DNA from: Ctena decussata
Taxonomy: Eukaryota; Mollusca; Bivalvia; Lucinida; Lucinidae
Length of the DNA: 64,000 bases
Reading direction: 5' to 3'
Assembly (NCBI GenBank): GCA_963989385.1
Contig: OZ022502.1
Span: forward strand, 10,121,001 to 10,185,000
Shown here: positions 31,965 through 43,270 of the stretch, in pieces
Layout of the letters: every line of letters starts with the position of its first letter
How positions within the stretch are numbered: position 1 is the stretch's first letter
Translations under genes and position numbers: made by a program
The notes under the pieces: model-generated
Seen by the model: the letters and a program-made list of their open reading frames with translations, nothing else
The model's database searches: none
Told to the model about the DNA's origin: nothing

Positions 31965-33995
31965 CGTTGTTCCCTACATAAAATCGTCTTTTCAAAGCCA
32001 GAAGATCTTGAGATGTGGATTGCACAATCATCTGCAGCTTCTACAAATCCAGTCTGGGGAGGTTACTACATATCTCTTAAATCAAAGGTGAAACCGATGC
32101 GTTCCTTCGTCATATCCATATTTCTTTTATGCCTGTGCACCATGACATTGACAGCAGATTTAGAGAAAAGAATGCGGGCCTTTGAGATGAGACGCTGCCG
32201 AAGACTACTAAACATCTCGTATAAGGACCACATAACTAAAGATGACGCTCTCCGTATATCCAAGAAGCCTTTGGAGGATATGATGAACTTCCGACCATGG
32301 TCAAGAAAAGGACCGTGGAAATTACCAAAGTTTAGCCTTAACAGAACATCCGCTTTTGAACCATCATCTGAGACAATTGCTGAAGGGTATTCAAAGCTTG
32401 CTACACATCTCAGCTTCTGTCCACTTTTTGGGCCCATTGGCACTGTTTGTCATCAGTTTGGTCTTCTTAGCATTTATCTCATCTTTTTGGTGCAAGTTTT
32501 GTTGAGACCACCAGCAAGAGCTTCAAGTCCCTGTTCCTCATCAGCAAGTGAGACGTTCTCAGTTAAGCTGTGCCATTAGCTATTATTTTTGTCCTTCGTA
32601 TATGCTTTTCTTTAAATTACAAAAGAACGGTCCTGTTTACCCTCTGACAAGTAGCCCTCTGTCTAAAGAAGTAGATAAAAGTACCAAGACATGCATGTGT
32701 TTTGTTAGACATTTTTAACACTGGTTCGAATAATGATACCCTGGTTTAAAAGGCGACGTTTTTAAATGTCGCAATATTGTCGTTGTATAGATATGAACGC
32801 CGCACGGCTAAAAAAGATAAATCACTCCTTAAAATCGAGTTTCATTATTAAATTCAGGTGATTTCTTATATATTTCCCCGCTTAAACAATATTCAAAGGG
32901 TAGTTTTTGCTACGAAATGAGACTGGGAACTAATGTTGCAAATTTCATGTAACCTACGTCACAGCTCTAAATTCGTGATACATGTATTAACTAAAATGGC
33001 CCAGCATCATAAAACTTACAAGATCACACGAAGAAATATGTGTTCCTTAATAGTTTATATAATTTGTGCAGATTTGGTCCATTTTGTATATTTTACTCGA
33101 CTTCAAAGTACATTACCCCAGCATTTTTCTTTAAGAATGTAACCTTACGTCACGGGCTTTTCTTAAAACTGAGCAAAGCAACCGCTCTGAAACTCATGTG
33201 CAAAATCCTGCCTAGTAACAGCTACAAGATGTTGTGCCTAGATTTCATGCACTGAAACATTAAATGGTATAAAACGTCAAAAGTGTGAACTGTAACCTAC
33301 GTCACACGTAACCTACGTCACAACATCACAAAGATCACGTTTTGAAAGAGTTGGCGTCATTTGATTAAGCAGCGCTTCATAGAAAACCCCTTTCTTCCAG
33401 AAAAGCAAAGAAAAACATTTTAAATTGAAACCAGCCAAAATAATCAAATATCAGTAGATTGGTAAAAGTGCAATGCTACGCATGTCAAATAAATCGTATG
33501 CGACATTGTTCTTCAACGTATCTAAATAACGTCATAAAATACGCCATTTTTAATTGTTAGGGTATATCTCTAAACATGGTTGGTATTCCATAATCTTAAA
33601 CTATTATCTGAAAATATTTTAAAGCTTTAAAGCAGATATCATGAGCATTATGGTCGTGATTTTTTCTTGAATTCTGGCATGGTTGTATATAGGGCCATTT
33701 TCGTCCGCGAATGGCCCAGCTTAACTGAGAACGTCTCAAGAACGCCAGTGTTATCGGCAAATCGCAGATTGGTTCTGCCGCCTATGGCCATCTTTCCTTT
33801 ATGTTCTTCCAAGAAAAGAGTGGATGAGAGAAAGCATCCTTGTCTAACTTCATCTGCTGTTCTGAACCATTCTTCCGTGTTGCCATTTATCTGGACTGTA
33901 CTTGTGGCCTTGTCGTAGAGGCGCTCAATGCCAATGGAGCAAACTAGATTTGTATTGTATTTGGACCCGTATAGTGCCTGTAGGGCTGCATGCAA
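31965..33995 (-). pseudogene. degraded non-LTR retrotransposon (reverse transcriptase), inverted inside and split by an insertion
   Basis: In minus-strand order: an RT segment at 33995-33739 (KYNTNLVCSIGIERLYDK, EVRQGCFLSSTLF, TNLRFADN), a 1.19-kb foreign element, an RT segment at 32548-32331 (IVSDDGSK), a roughly 300-bp block at 32330-32022 that is inverted so its RT reads on the plus strand (KVKPMRSFVISIF, then RRLLNISYKDHITKDD), and a short 3' piece (31965-32020). The same family is less rearranged at 37470-38716. Frameshifts and stops make it non-functional. Confidence 0.82.
32550..33737. mobile_element. 1188-bp TIR DNA element nested in the retrotransposon
   Basis: Identical 21-bp inverted ends at 32550-32570 and 33717-33737, beginning GAGACGTTCTCAGTTAAG, with similarity continuing into GCCATT. 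The flanks are consecutive parts of the retrotransposon, so the boundaries are set by the host sequence. AAG beside each end suggests a 2-3-bp target duplication. No transposase frame. Contains four copies of GTAACCTACGTCAC (one with an extra T). Confidence 0.85.
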
Positions 33996-34346
33996 TAGCC
34001 TGTCAAAGACAGTGACATATCTCAGAAATTACCTTCAGTGCTACAAACGTACGGAAAAGTCTAGAACGGAGTAAACACTACCAATGCAAAGAAGTCGTAT
34101 AGAAATGCATTTCGTGCAGGAAATTCATAAATAATACTACTAGTTTTGTTTATCCATTAACCTTGCAAGGTAGATAGGGCAGTAAGGGCACCATAGATGA
34201 CGTTGCACCTGTTCTAGTTTTCAAATTTCAAGTGATATAACTGTGCTGGCAAATATGACACCTTTTCACTCTTTAATATTATATTCTCACCCTTTCTTCT
34301 GCCAACTCGCAGTCAACATGGAAGCGTACCTACACACCGTAACATC

Positions 34347-34595
34347 TGGGGTCAGCTGTTCAAAACTAACGCCATCAGTTAACGTTTCGTTAAATTTTCA
34401 ATCGTTAATATCTCAAATATGGCAAACGGCAAGATTTTGTTGAAAACATGTGAGATTGCAAAAGCTTCTCACATTTTTGGCAAAAGCTTTTCATATTTTT
34501 CAAAACAAATGTTAGCGTATTTGGTTATAAAGTCATAAAGCACTTATCGAGTTGACCTCTTAAAGAGCTCGTTAGGCTAACGATGCTTTAAAACA
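34347..34595. mobile_element. TIR MITE, family G, copy 2 (degraded)
   Basis: Left GGGGTCAGCTGTTCAAAAC and inner AACGAGCTC-like parts match 15118-15363, but the right end is eroded. Confidence 0.65.
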
Positions 34596-34599
34596 TTTT

Positions 34600-34745
34600 C
34601 AATTTTCTCCGACGTTTATGGAAGTATGAACACAATGGGTCATGTGCAAAGTAAGTGACGTCCGAAGGGCGTTCACGTTAACTTTGCACATGGCCCTTTG
34701 TGTTCATTCTTCCTTGAACTTCGGAAAAATGAAATTTGTCTCTTA
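34600..34745. repeat. family-K palindrome without its body
   Basis: GACGTTTATGGAAGTATGAA, then CACAATGGGTCATGTGCAAA, mirrored by TTTGCACATGGCCCTTTGTG. Related to the palindromes at 18227 and 35036. Confidence 0.65.
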
Positions 34746-35035
34746 CAATTACATTTAATTTTAAAATTATTTTGAGCATCATTTTCGATTTTTAAGAGCA
34801 ACATTTGTAAAATATACGACGAGAAGCTGTCACTAATCAACAGATAGGCCGCTTACGTTAAACAGCCGTCACCATTACATGACGTCAAATAGAACGCTTC
34901 AACAGTCAATGGCATCGTTTGTTTACATGTGACGTTGCGTACCACCGACGTCGCGTGATCGACTGTTGTTCATGGAAGATGAATGCTGTTTCTCTGAAAC
35001 AGGTTCATCTGAGGAAAATAAAAGGGAATGAAATT

Positions 35036-35455
35036 ATTTAAGGAAAGAATTTTATTTTTCTGAGGTTTATCGAAGCATAAACTACATTGGGTCGCGTGTA
35101 AACTGAACGAATCCCGAAGAGCTCATGTAAGTTTTGCTAGTGACCCAATGTAGTTTACACTTCGATAGAAATCAGAAAAAAAAAGTTCATTGCTTAAATT
35201 TACATTCGTTTCAATCAAAACCTTGACGAAAAGTCTTATATGAGCGCTAAAATTGAAGCAGTAATACATTTACACGCAGTCTTTCTGCTAACAGCGGAAC
35301 GGCGTCATTGACGTCATGACGTCGCCGACGACCAGTAAGATTGTAGAGAGCCATGGTTTAGTTTGACGTCATTTAAAGCCGTCATGTGACGTCTCCTGGC
35401 TTAATGAAATTATTGTAATGTAAACTTCATCACGTTCTAATGGTTTAGGTAACCA
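35036..35455. mobile_element. family-K element, copy 2, rich in CRE sites
   Basis: Same palindrome plus body as 18227-18640. Perfect TGACGTCA sites at 35309-35316 and 35364-35371, with TGACGTCG immediately after the first. Confidence 0.7.
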
Positions 35456-35457
35456 GT

Positions 35458-35690
35458 GGACCCTCTTTACAACGACAGCATTTGTTCCCAAATATTTTGA
35501 CGTTAAACTGAAATTGCTGTTATAACGAATACATATTTTGAACAATAAAGCCATTCCATGCAAATCAAAATCACGGGGGTAATACCAATGCTTCTACCTA
35601 TGCTGTCGACCGAGCCGGTACTGTGTATTTGGCTGTCGACCGAGAATTACGGCTTTCGACCGAGCAGTACGGCTGTCGATGGTGTTAGTA
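35458..35690 (+). repeat. left copy of a GCTGTCGACCGAG-bearing inverted repeat
   Basis: CACGGGGGTAATACCAATGC, then CTATGCTGTCGACCGAG and two more GCTGTCGAC-type copies. It reappears inverted at 43085-43270. Further single TACGGCTGTCGAT copies at about 36013, 36033 and 36066. Confidence 0.8.
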
Positions 35691-36089
35691 TCCAAGTTCG
35701 GGTGCCTTCTGAGCTTCGAAAAATGAAAAAAGAAACATTTTAATCACCGCCGATCGTCAAAGAGGTGTTAAACTTTATATCTGATGTCTTGGTAAGCGTT
35801 GTGACACAAAGATCTTTACGAAAATGTACTTGGTATCAAAAACTTCCATTTTCTTCGTTTATTTGCAAAATTTCAGCATTTACAATTGTCAGAGACAAAT
35901 AAAACTGCCTGGACAGTTTGCTTTGCAAAGGAGCTCTGGCGAACTAATATCATTAGCCTCATTTATTTATTGTTTCTGCTAGATGTTATGAACGATTTAA
36001 AAAAGTTACAATACGGCTGTCGATGACCAATGATACGGCTGTCGATTGTAAAAATATTTGCACGGTACGGCTGTCGATAGTGATTGGAG

Positions 36090-36920
36090 ATGGCATGTTG
36101 TAGATTTAAGTCAAAACCAACGCATTTTATGGGATTTTTTGGTTGAGTCTGTACAAAAAGTCACTCAACAGACTATTGTATAAGAACAAGGCGCACAATA
36201 CAGACCCTTTGTATAAATGAAGCACAGGAGTAATGAAAATAAAAGTAAGCGTTTAAAGGCGTTCCTAGGCGACGGTTCTGGTGTAATACGTACTTAATAT
36301 CACTTGCAGTAGGTGATTTATATCGTATTTTGTATTGCCGAAGCTGTTGTTATCACGTTTAAATGTAAACTTTAGCAGATTTACAACCTCGGCTGGGGAA
36401 GAAAGAGCTAATTGTTGTGATATTGATTACTTGTTATTTTGTGGATTTTGTTCGGAGGGGGTTCTCTTCTTCTTGATGCCTGTGATAGGCTACGTCATTT
36501 GATTGCAGCACTCTCTCAGTCTCTGGGCATTCCATTTTACATTTAGCAAATAAAATGTACAGTTTTTGCAACGTACATGTATTTTATGTTTCGCACAGCG
36601 AAGACTCAGATCACTTGGTCATCAGCCCAGTATGATTAGATTCTTCGGAGACTTCATGAAGGAAGTTTAGATCAAATCAATCCATCGAGCGCAATGAACA
36701 CTCTTATCAAACTGGACGAATCTGATCTAAGTCGTTATCTGGCCCAACATCAATTTGCTTTTTTGTCCTGCAGCGGCTCGAATACTTTCGTTTGAAGAAG
36801 ATCTGATATGATTCTACACGGCTTGCCCAGATCCTTCTGGTCATATCTACTCGTAGGATCGTTTCTTTTTGCCCGATTGGCTCAACTGCATACGATCTCT
36901 CTCTCTCTTTCTCTTTCTTA

Positions 36921-36969
<49 letters not shown>

Positions 36970-37020
36970 GAGATATTATCAGTTTAACAAAGACAACTGA
37001 TGTTATTTTTTTTAGTTTTC
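36090..37020. other. intergenic, with a CT microsatellite
   Basis: A (CT)n tract of about 70 bp lies at 36896-36967. Otherwise nothing recognised. Confidence 0.6.
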
Positions 37021-37163
37021 ACAATCAATTGTGATTCAAAATCACATGGAAAATAAACGAACTTCTCACAAATCTGTGTCCAGTGGCACCAACCACCGAC
37101 CGCCTGCCCAACTTCATAAGCTTTCTGGAGGCTTGAAATCTGAAATGAAGGATGACGAACCTT

Positions 37164-37250
37164 TTAAAAGTTTCGTTATGAAACTTTACAAAAGTTTCGC
37201 TATGAAACTTTTCAAAAGTTTCGTTATGAAACTTTTCTAAAGTTTCGTTA
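37164..37250. repeat. 24-bp tandem repeat with an inner palindrome
   Basis: Three to four units of AAAAGTTTCGTTATGAAACT(TT). Each holds AGTTTCGTTATGAAACT, nearly self-complementary. It has the same length and form as the unrelated array at 26566. Confidence 0.85.
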
Positions 37251-37444
37251 TCCTTCAATCCCATGATTGTAGGCTACTATCGAGGCTATGAACAACGATG
37301 CTGTCCTGACTGCGCGGATGCGCATGCACAGGCTGATCTGTACCTTTGTTATTACAATATGCGAAAAGCAGGTTTGTCATGTATTGATGTGCTTTTGTTT
37401 GCTGGCAAACGTTCCGAATTTATTATCATCTATTCTATTCTATT

Positions 37445-38716
37445 CTATCCCATAACCTTACTACATGTAGGTCGTTCGGGCACCACGGATGATTTCGAAA
37501 CAATCCCTTTCCACCGTGTCCTGTTTTCAGCTGCCCTAGTTGAGCTGGCAAAATCTATCCCTGTCCATACTTCAGAAATTTCTTCCCACTTCTTCTTCTG
37601 TCTACCTCTTCTTCATTTTCCTTTCATTGTGCCCTTTAGAATCGTCTTTGCTAAACCAGAAGACCTTGAGACGTGGCCAAACAACCTTAGTTTCCGTTTC
37701 TTGACCAGCGTCAGGAGTTCGTCATATTCTCCAATAGCTGCTTGAATCTTCCTGCGAACCTCCTCATTGGTTATATGGTCCTTGTACGAAATGTTTAGTA
37801 ACCTTCGGTAGCAACTAATCTCAAAGGCCTGCGTTCATTTCTCTGACTCTGCTGTCAAGGTCCACGATTCACAGGCATACAGAAATATGGAAATGACAAG
37901 GGAGCGCATAAGCTTCACCTTTGATCCAAGACATATGTTGTTATCTCTCCAAATTGGTTTCAGCTTAGTAAGAGCTGAAGTGGCTTGTGCAGTCCTTGAG
38001 AGAACCTCCTGTTTTGAGCCATCATCTGAGACAATTGCTCCAAGGTATTTGAAGCTTGTTACAGTACCCAGCTTCTGCCCTTTTACCTCGATCTCCCTCT
38101 GAATGCCATCTGCACTATTTGTTACCAGTTTGGTCTTCTCAGCACTGATCTCCATCTTATATCTTGTGCAGGTTTTGTCGAGACTTTCAACTAGGGCTTC
38201 TAGTTCCTGCTTTTCCTCAGCTAGAGCGTCTATGTCATCGGCACACCGCAGATTGGTAATGTTTCTGCCGCCTATGCTAATCTTTCCGCCATTTTCTTCC
38301 AGATCATCAGACATGATCTGTTCGAGAAAAATGTTGAAGAGGGTGGGTGACAGAAGACATCCTTGTCTTTCTACAACTGTTGTTCTCAACCATTCTCCTG
38401 TGCTGCCGTCCATCAGGACTGCACTTGCAGCAATGTCGTATAGCTGCTCAATGGTGCGAACTATATTTGCACTGATATTGTACTTCCGCATGGTGGCCCC
38501 TAAGGCTGCATGCCATACCCTGTCCAAAGGCTTTTTTGAAATTAATGAAGACATGGTACCGATTCTGCTGATGTTTGAGATACTTTTCACACAGGATTCT
38601 AAGGTTGAAGATCTGTTCTGTGGTGCTCCTTCCGGCTCGGAACCCAGCCTGTTCTTCAGCGATTTTCTCTTCGGCTTGTGGTTTAAGCCTGTTCAAGATG
38701 ACTTTCAGCAGATTTC
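37445..38716 (-). pseudogene. 5'-truncated non-LTR retrotransposon reverse transcriptase
   Basis: Reads on the minus strand through EEQAGFRAGRSTTEQIFNLR, the KKAF motif, RQGCLLSPTLFNIFLEQI, the active-site region NLRCADDIDALAEE (C in place of the usual F/Y before ADD), YLGAIVSDDGS, and, after further breaks, GIDFASSTRAAENRTRWKG near the 3' end. A one-base insertion near 38527 shifts the frame inside KKAFDRVWHAAL. The catalytic ADD is present, but there is no endonuclease domain. The plus-strand frames here are shadows. Confidence 0.88.
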
Positions 38717-39044
38717 ATTATCATCACATGCGTAATAAACGTGCATTTTTTTTTTTTTGGAAGAATGATGCGTTCACAAATATTGATGATCATCTAAATC
38801 CGTTTTGTGAAAACATGTCAGAATGAGTTTCCATTGACGGCATGCGACCTGGTAGAATCGAACCAACCTTGAACAATTATCTTCTTGTGAAAAACGTCCA
38901 TTTTTGCAACATTCAAGTTTCAAAAATGCAGTCATCGACTGATTTAAAAACTAAACACTTTCTATAATCAACTATAGAATTAAAAAACTGCAGTCCTTGC
39001 CCAGATCTGCTTTCAAGTTTAAACTTGTAATCACTGACTAGACG

Positions 39045-39312
39045 TACAGGTTTCCCATAGCCTAATAGCCGTAGGGGCAGTGGGGGTTAGAGACCCACTG
39101 TTTCATGGGCACAGCTGATGAAAGGCGGAGCCCATCCCCCTCCTTTCGCTGCCTTATCCTTCCCTGATTCGAAAAAGGTACCCATTTACTGCTGGGTTGA
39201 CAGAGAGAGTTTTCCAGTCATCGTATGGCGACAGTGAGCCGCGAACTCACGACCTTACGGTGACTTTCAGCACAATAGCCGAGCCACTCTAACCACTCGG
39301 CTACCGCGCCTC
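39045..39312 (-). mobile_element. tRNA-derived SINE, third family
   Basis: Head at about 39236-39311 on the minus strand with A box TAGCCGAGTGG and a B-box-like GAGTTCGCGGC. The body includes a GGGTTAGAGACCCACTG hairpin-like stretch. Confidence 0.65.
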
Positions 39313-39629
39313 TCGTAGTAGACTACAAAAAGGCAACCCCTTCCCGCCTACTCCCACACCACCAAAACAACAGTAACTCGGAATTGGTTATTTTTCAATT
39401 ATCAAGGTAAACAAAAGCACTATTCTTTCCATTTTCTCTTCCTTGGTTACATATTAAGAAGAACTTCGAAAACTATTAACCATCACGGGAACGTAACCCC
39501 AGATTTACACCTAACATAATGGTAACAAGAGGGCCGCGAGGCCCTGAATCGCTCACCTGAGTAAAAAGGTCAAACTAGGGTCATCATTTGAAAAGACCTG
39601 GCAGTTTTACACTGTCAAAATATGAGAGT

Positions 39630-39820
39630 TGTTGTTTTATTGTTTTACGTCCACGGTACACAGCTATGGTCATGTCGGGACGGTCAGTTACCCTAATCAC
39701 ACTATTCCTGGGCAGGCTAAGACCTCCTAAGCGGTTAACCAGTACAAAGTGCACATACTTTTGCCAGTAACTGACAACTGCCCTTCTTGAATCAGCGGAA
39801 GGAGAAAGTATGTGGCCGGA
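39630..39820 (-). mobile_element. partial SINE of the 13659 family
   Basis: Begins TTTTACGTCCACGGTACAC and ends GAATCAGCGGAAGGAG. Both the tRNA head and the (GGTT)n tail are missing or diverged. Confidence 0.8.
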
Positions 39821-39821
39821 C

Positions 39822-40376
39822 CTTCACCTTCTAGTTGCGCAGCGGCCTGAGCGCCACTTAGGAAGACTTCACCCTCTAGTAGCGCAGCGGCATTAGCGCA
39901 CTTTCAGAAGACTTCCCCCTGTAGTAGCGCAGCGGCATTAGCGCCACTTAAGAAGACTTCCCCCTGTTGTAGCGCAGCGGCATTAGCGCCACTTCAGGAG
40001 ACTTCACCCTCTAGTAGCGCAGCGGCATTAGCCCCACTTAAGAAAACTTCTCCCTGTAGTAGCGCAGCGGCATCAGCGCCACTTCAGGAGACTTCACCCT
40101 CTAGTAGCACAGCGGCATGAGCGCCACTTCAGGAGACTTCCCCTTGTAGCAGCGCAGCGGCATTAGCGGCACTTCAGGAGACTTCAACATGTAGTAGCGC
40201 AGCGGCATTAGCGCCACTTGAAAAGACTTCCCCTAGTAGCAGCGCCGCGGCATTATTGCCACTTCAGGAGACTTCACCCTCTAGTAGCGCAGCGGCATTA
40301 GCGCCCTTTAAAAAGATTTCCCCCTTTAGTGGCGCAGTGGCATTGGTGCCTCTTAAGAGGACTTCGCCCTTTAGTA
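39822..40376. repeat. minisatellite array 1, about 45-bp units
   Basis: About twelve units of the form CTTCACCCTCTAGTAGCGCA, then GCGGCATTAGCGCCACTT. The core AGTAGCGCAGCGGCATTAGC is the reverse complement of the core of array 2. Confidence 0.9.
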
Positions 40377-41036
40377 CAGCAGCTCAACCTGGGCATTGTT
40401 TGTGACCCTTACCAGTTCCCAGGATCAGCTTGACTTCATCTAGTACACTGACCCTGTAGGGAGTTTTGTCCCAGCGGCCTTCGGCCGTGGTGCTTGCCTA
40501 GTGTCCGGTGTCATCAGTAAAGAGCTGATTCGATCATGCTTGATAGTAAAGGGCCACCGCCAAGATTGCTCAGTAATGAACAGCACCGCCAAGATAGCCT
40601 TGACCGAGGGGCCTTTGGCCCTGCGATCCCGGGCCCTTCATGCCCTTGCATAAGGATCTTGTTGTAAATGGTTGTCATGTGTCAGGAAGATTTGGATTCA
40701 TTGCTTCCAGAAATTAAGGTGCAGTAACACTGAATAAGCATTGTTGTGACATTCTCAGGCCATTTTTTAAGGTGACAATATGCCTGGTTCAGCTCAACCT
40801 GGGCACTGCTTGTGACCCTTCCCAGTTCCCAGGATCTACTTTTTTTCCACCTGATTGCACTGACCCTGTAGGGAGTATGTCTGATAATGTCTGATCAAAA
40901 AAGTCTAAAGTATTACCATAAAGATAACATAAATTTTAAATTTTGGCAACTGAGTTATGACTGAAGACTAAGGGATGAATAAAATGCTGAGCTACTGAAA
41001 GGTGATGACTTATAAAGTCGCACAGTTCCACTGCTT
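40377..41036. other. spacer between the mirrored arrays
   Basis: Contains a direct repeat of CAGCTCAACCTGGGCA..GTGACCCTT..CAGTTCCCAGGATC at 40379 and 40791, and small hairpins (GGCCTTCGGCC, GGGGCCTTTGGCCC). No gene seen. Confidence 0.6.
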
Positions 41037-41745
41037 TATTAAAGGTGATGTCTTCTGTACTAGCGCTAGTTCCGCTGCGCCACTAAAAGGGGCTGTCTCC
41101 TGCAGTAGCGCTAATGCCACTGCACTACTATAAGGGAATGTCTCCTGAAGTAGCGCTATTGCCGCTGCTCTACTACAACGGGAAGTGTTCTGAAGTAGCG
41201 CTGTTGCCGCTGCGCGTCTAAAAGGGGCTGTCTTCTGTAGTAGCGCTAAAGCCGCAGCGCTACTAAAAGGGAATGTCTTCTGAAGTAGTGCTATTGCCGC
41301 TGCGCTACTATAAGGGGATGTTTTCTGAAGTAGCGCTATTGCCGCTGCGCTACTAAAAGGGGAAGTCTTTTGAAATAGCGCTATTGCCGCTGCGCTACTA
41401 AAATGGACTGTCTCCTGTAGTAGCGCTAATGCCGCTGCGCTACTATAAGCCGGGAGTGTCTTCTGAAGTAGCGCTATTGCCGCTGCGCTACTATAAGGGA
41501 ATGTCTTTTGAAGTAGCGCAAATGCCGCTGCGCTACTGTAAGGGAATGTCTTCTGAAGTAGCGCTATTGCCGCTGCGCTACTAAAAGGGGGAGTATTTTG
41601 AAGTAGCGCTATTGCCGCTGCGATTATATCAGGGGCTGTCTTCTGAAGTAATGCTATTGCTGCTGCGCTACTATCAGAAGCTGTCTTGTGAAGTAGCCCT
41701 ATTGCCGCTGCGCTACTGAAAGATGTCTTGTGAAGCAGTGCTTAT
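41037..41745. repeat. minisatellite array 2, about 46-bp units, mirror orientation
   Basis: About fifteen units of GTCTTCTGAAGTAGCGCTAT, then TGCCGCTGCGCTACTA. Each has an imperfect palindrome TAGCGCTATTGCCGCTGCGCTA. On the opposite strand it matches array 1. Confidence 0.9.
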
Positions 41746-42386
41746 AAAGGAGCACTATTTTTAATTTTGTAGTAGATCTATCTGTACATTGGCCCACCCA
41801 CCAACCCTCTTTTCCCGATGGTCTTACATGAAAGATGGACCGAACAATCTTGGACCAAAATCTTCAAAACTTTCCATTAAATCTAGTATTCTAGCATATT
41901 CTTATATTTGGTCTTGGCGTAAAAAAGGTCAAGGTCAACTCAAGGTCATCATTTGAACAATCTTTGTTTTACTCGAGTACCCAACGCTACATACCAAAGT
42001 TCAAGGACATTGGTCAATTGGTTCAGGAGAAGAAGACTTTTAAAGGTTTTTACCTTATGGTGGCAATGTTGGTCATGTTATCTGGACGCGCTGAACAAAT
42101 TTTCGTTCCCTCAACTTCTCAAGGCTCTGTATGAAACATGGTGACAATTGGCCCAGTGGCTTTTCAAGAGATGTTTTAAATTGTCAAAATATGAGAGTCC
42201 TGTGTTAAAGGTCGAAGAATGACCTTGATCTTTTGTACTCACAAATCTTTATGTACTCATTAACAGTTTAACACTACAGTTTAAATTATCGAAATATGAG
42301 AGACCTGGGTAAAGGTCAAATAATGACCTTGACCATTTTTACTCACAAATCTTCATGTACTTATTAATAAAATAATGACCTACACA

Positions 42387-42616
42387 GTCACGAAGCCGAT
42401 AATGTGACATTTGCGCCCAGCGAAGTCCTAGATCAGCCTGGACATTGGCCCAGTCTCAACAGAGCCTTTGCTGTGTGCTAAGTGTATAGCTAAGAACCTA
42501 CGCCCTTCCTTGCGGGCAGATAATACTCTGAGAAAACTGGACAAATGCCCAGGCGGATCTGTGTCTTCGCTGGGCGCAAATGTCACATTGTTGGTTTTGT
42601 CACGGTGCGACTCTGA
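42387..42616. mobile_element. palindromic MITE, family A, copy 6
   Basis: Ends diverged (GATAATGTGACATTTGCGCC and GGCGCAAATGTCACATTGTT) but the CTAGATCAGCCTGGACATTG core is retained. The two arms have drifted together (both with TGACAT), which suggests correction between arms or a subfamily. Confidence 0.78.
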
Positions 42617-43084
42617 TAATTTCGACGAATGGTCCTATACTGTACGGAAATAAAGTTATAAAAATGATTTTGTTCCGCTTTATAAATACACTGCAATCCT
42701 CTTGAATCGTCGACATCCGTACCATGTTATATCGACTGCAGTATCAGACACAATATTACCTCATCGACAGCAGTATCACTGCAAACAAAACTCTCCCGGA
42801 ACATCTTTCCAACGTGCATTTCGTTGCAAACTTGAAACGTTTAACCTTTGGAATTATATTTCCCACGTGTTTCAATGGTTGATTAGCAACGAGATCGGCT
42901 AAATAACACACTTTTGGCATATTGATGCTTATTCTTTACTTTTTGGGGTTTGACACCGCTTCATACGAAAACAAGCGACACAATCGCTCACCAAGACTTT
43001 TCGCAGAAAAGGAAAATATCTTACAACAAAGTCTGACAGAAAAAATATTGAAAAATACCTTAGGATTTCACCGAAGAAACTTCC

Positions 43085-43270
43085 GTTCGCGTGTTATCCC
43101 TCTATCGACAGCAGTACTGCTCGGTCGAAAGCCGTAATTCTCGGTCGACAGCCAAATACGCAGTACCGTCTCGGTCGACAGCATAGGTAGAAGCATTGGT
43201 ATTACCCCCGTGAAAATGACGCTATAAAGAATTTTGCTGTTGTAATGAGTGCCGTTGTAAAGAGGATTGA
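43085..43270 (-). repeat. right copy of the GCTGTCGACCGAG inverted repeat
   Basis: Reverse complement of 35458-35690 over CTCGGTCGACAGCATAGG, then TAGAAGCATTGGTATTACCC, with weaker similarity to a GTTGTAAAGAGG segment. Further GACAGCAGTATC copies near 42760. Confidence 0.8.

Larger units (their letters stand above)
39523..42375 (-). mobile_element. composite hairpin-ended element E4 containing mirrored minisatellites
   Basis: The left end AACAAGAGGGCCGCGAGGCC with GAATCGCTCACCTGAG matches the ends of E1 and E3. The right part (41780-42370) is interior sequence of the E1 family in reverse orientation (TTGGTCAATTGGTTCAGGAG, GGTCAAGGTCAACTCAAGG). The opposite hairpin end is missing. In between lie a partial SINE, two tandem arrays and a spacer. 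Confidence 0.6.

Noticed and set aside
37263..37745. 160-residue plus-strand frame
   Set aside because: Antisense to the 3' part of the same retrotransposon, where the minus strand reads GIDFASSTRAAENRTRWKG.
38103..38735. 210-residue plus-strand frame
   Set aside because: It is the antisense shadow of the reverse-transcriptase pseudogene on the minus strand.
39822..41745. CRISPR-like repeat array
   Set aside because: Units are contiguous and degenerate without unique spacers, and the genome is eukaryotic.
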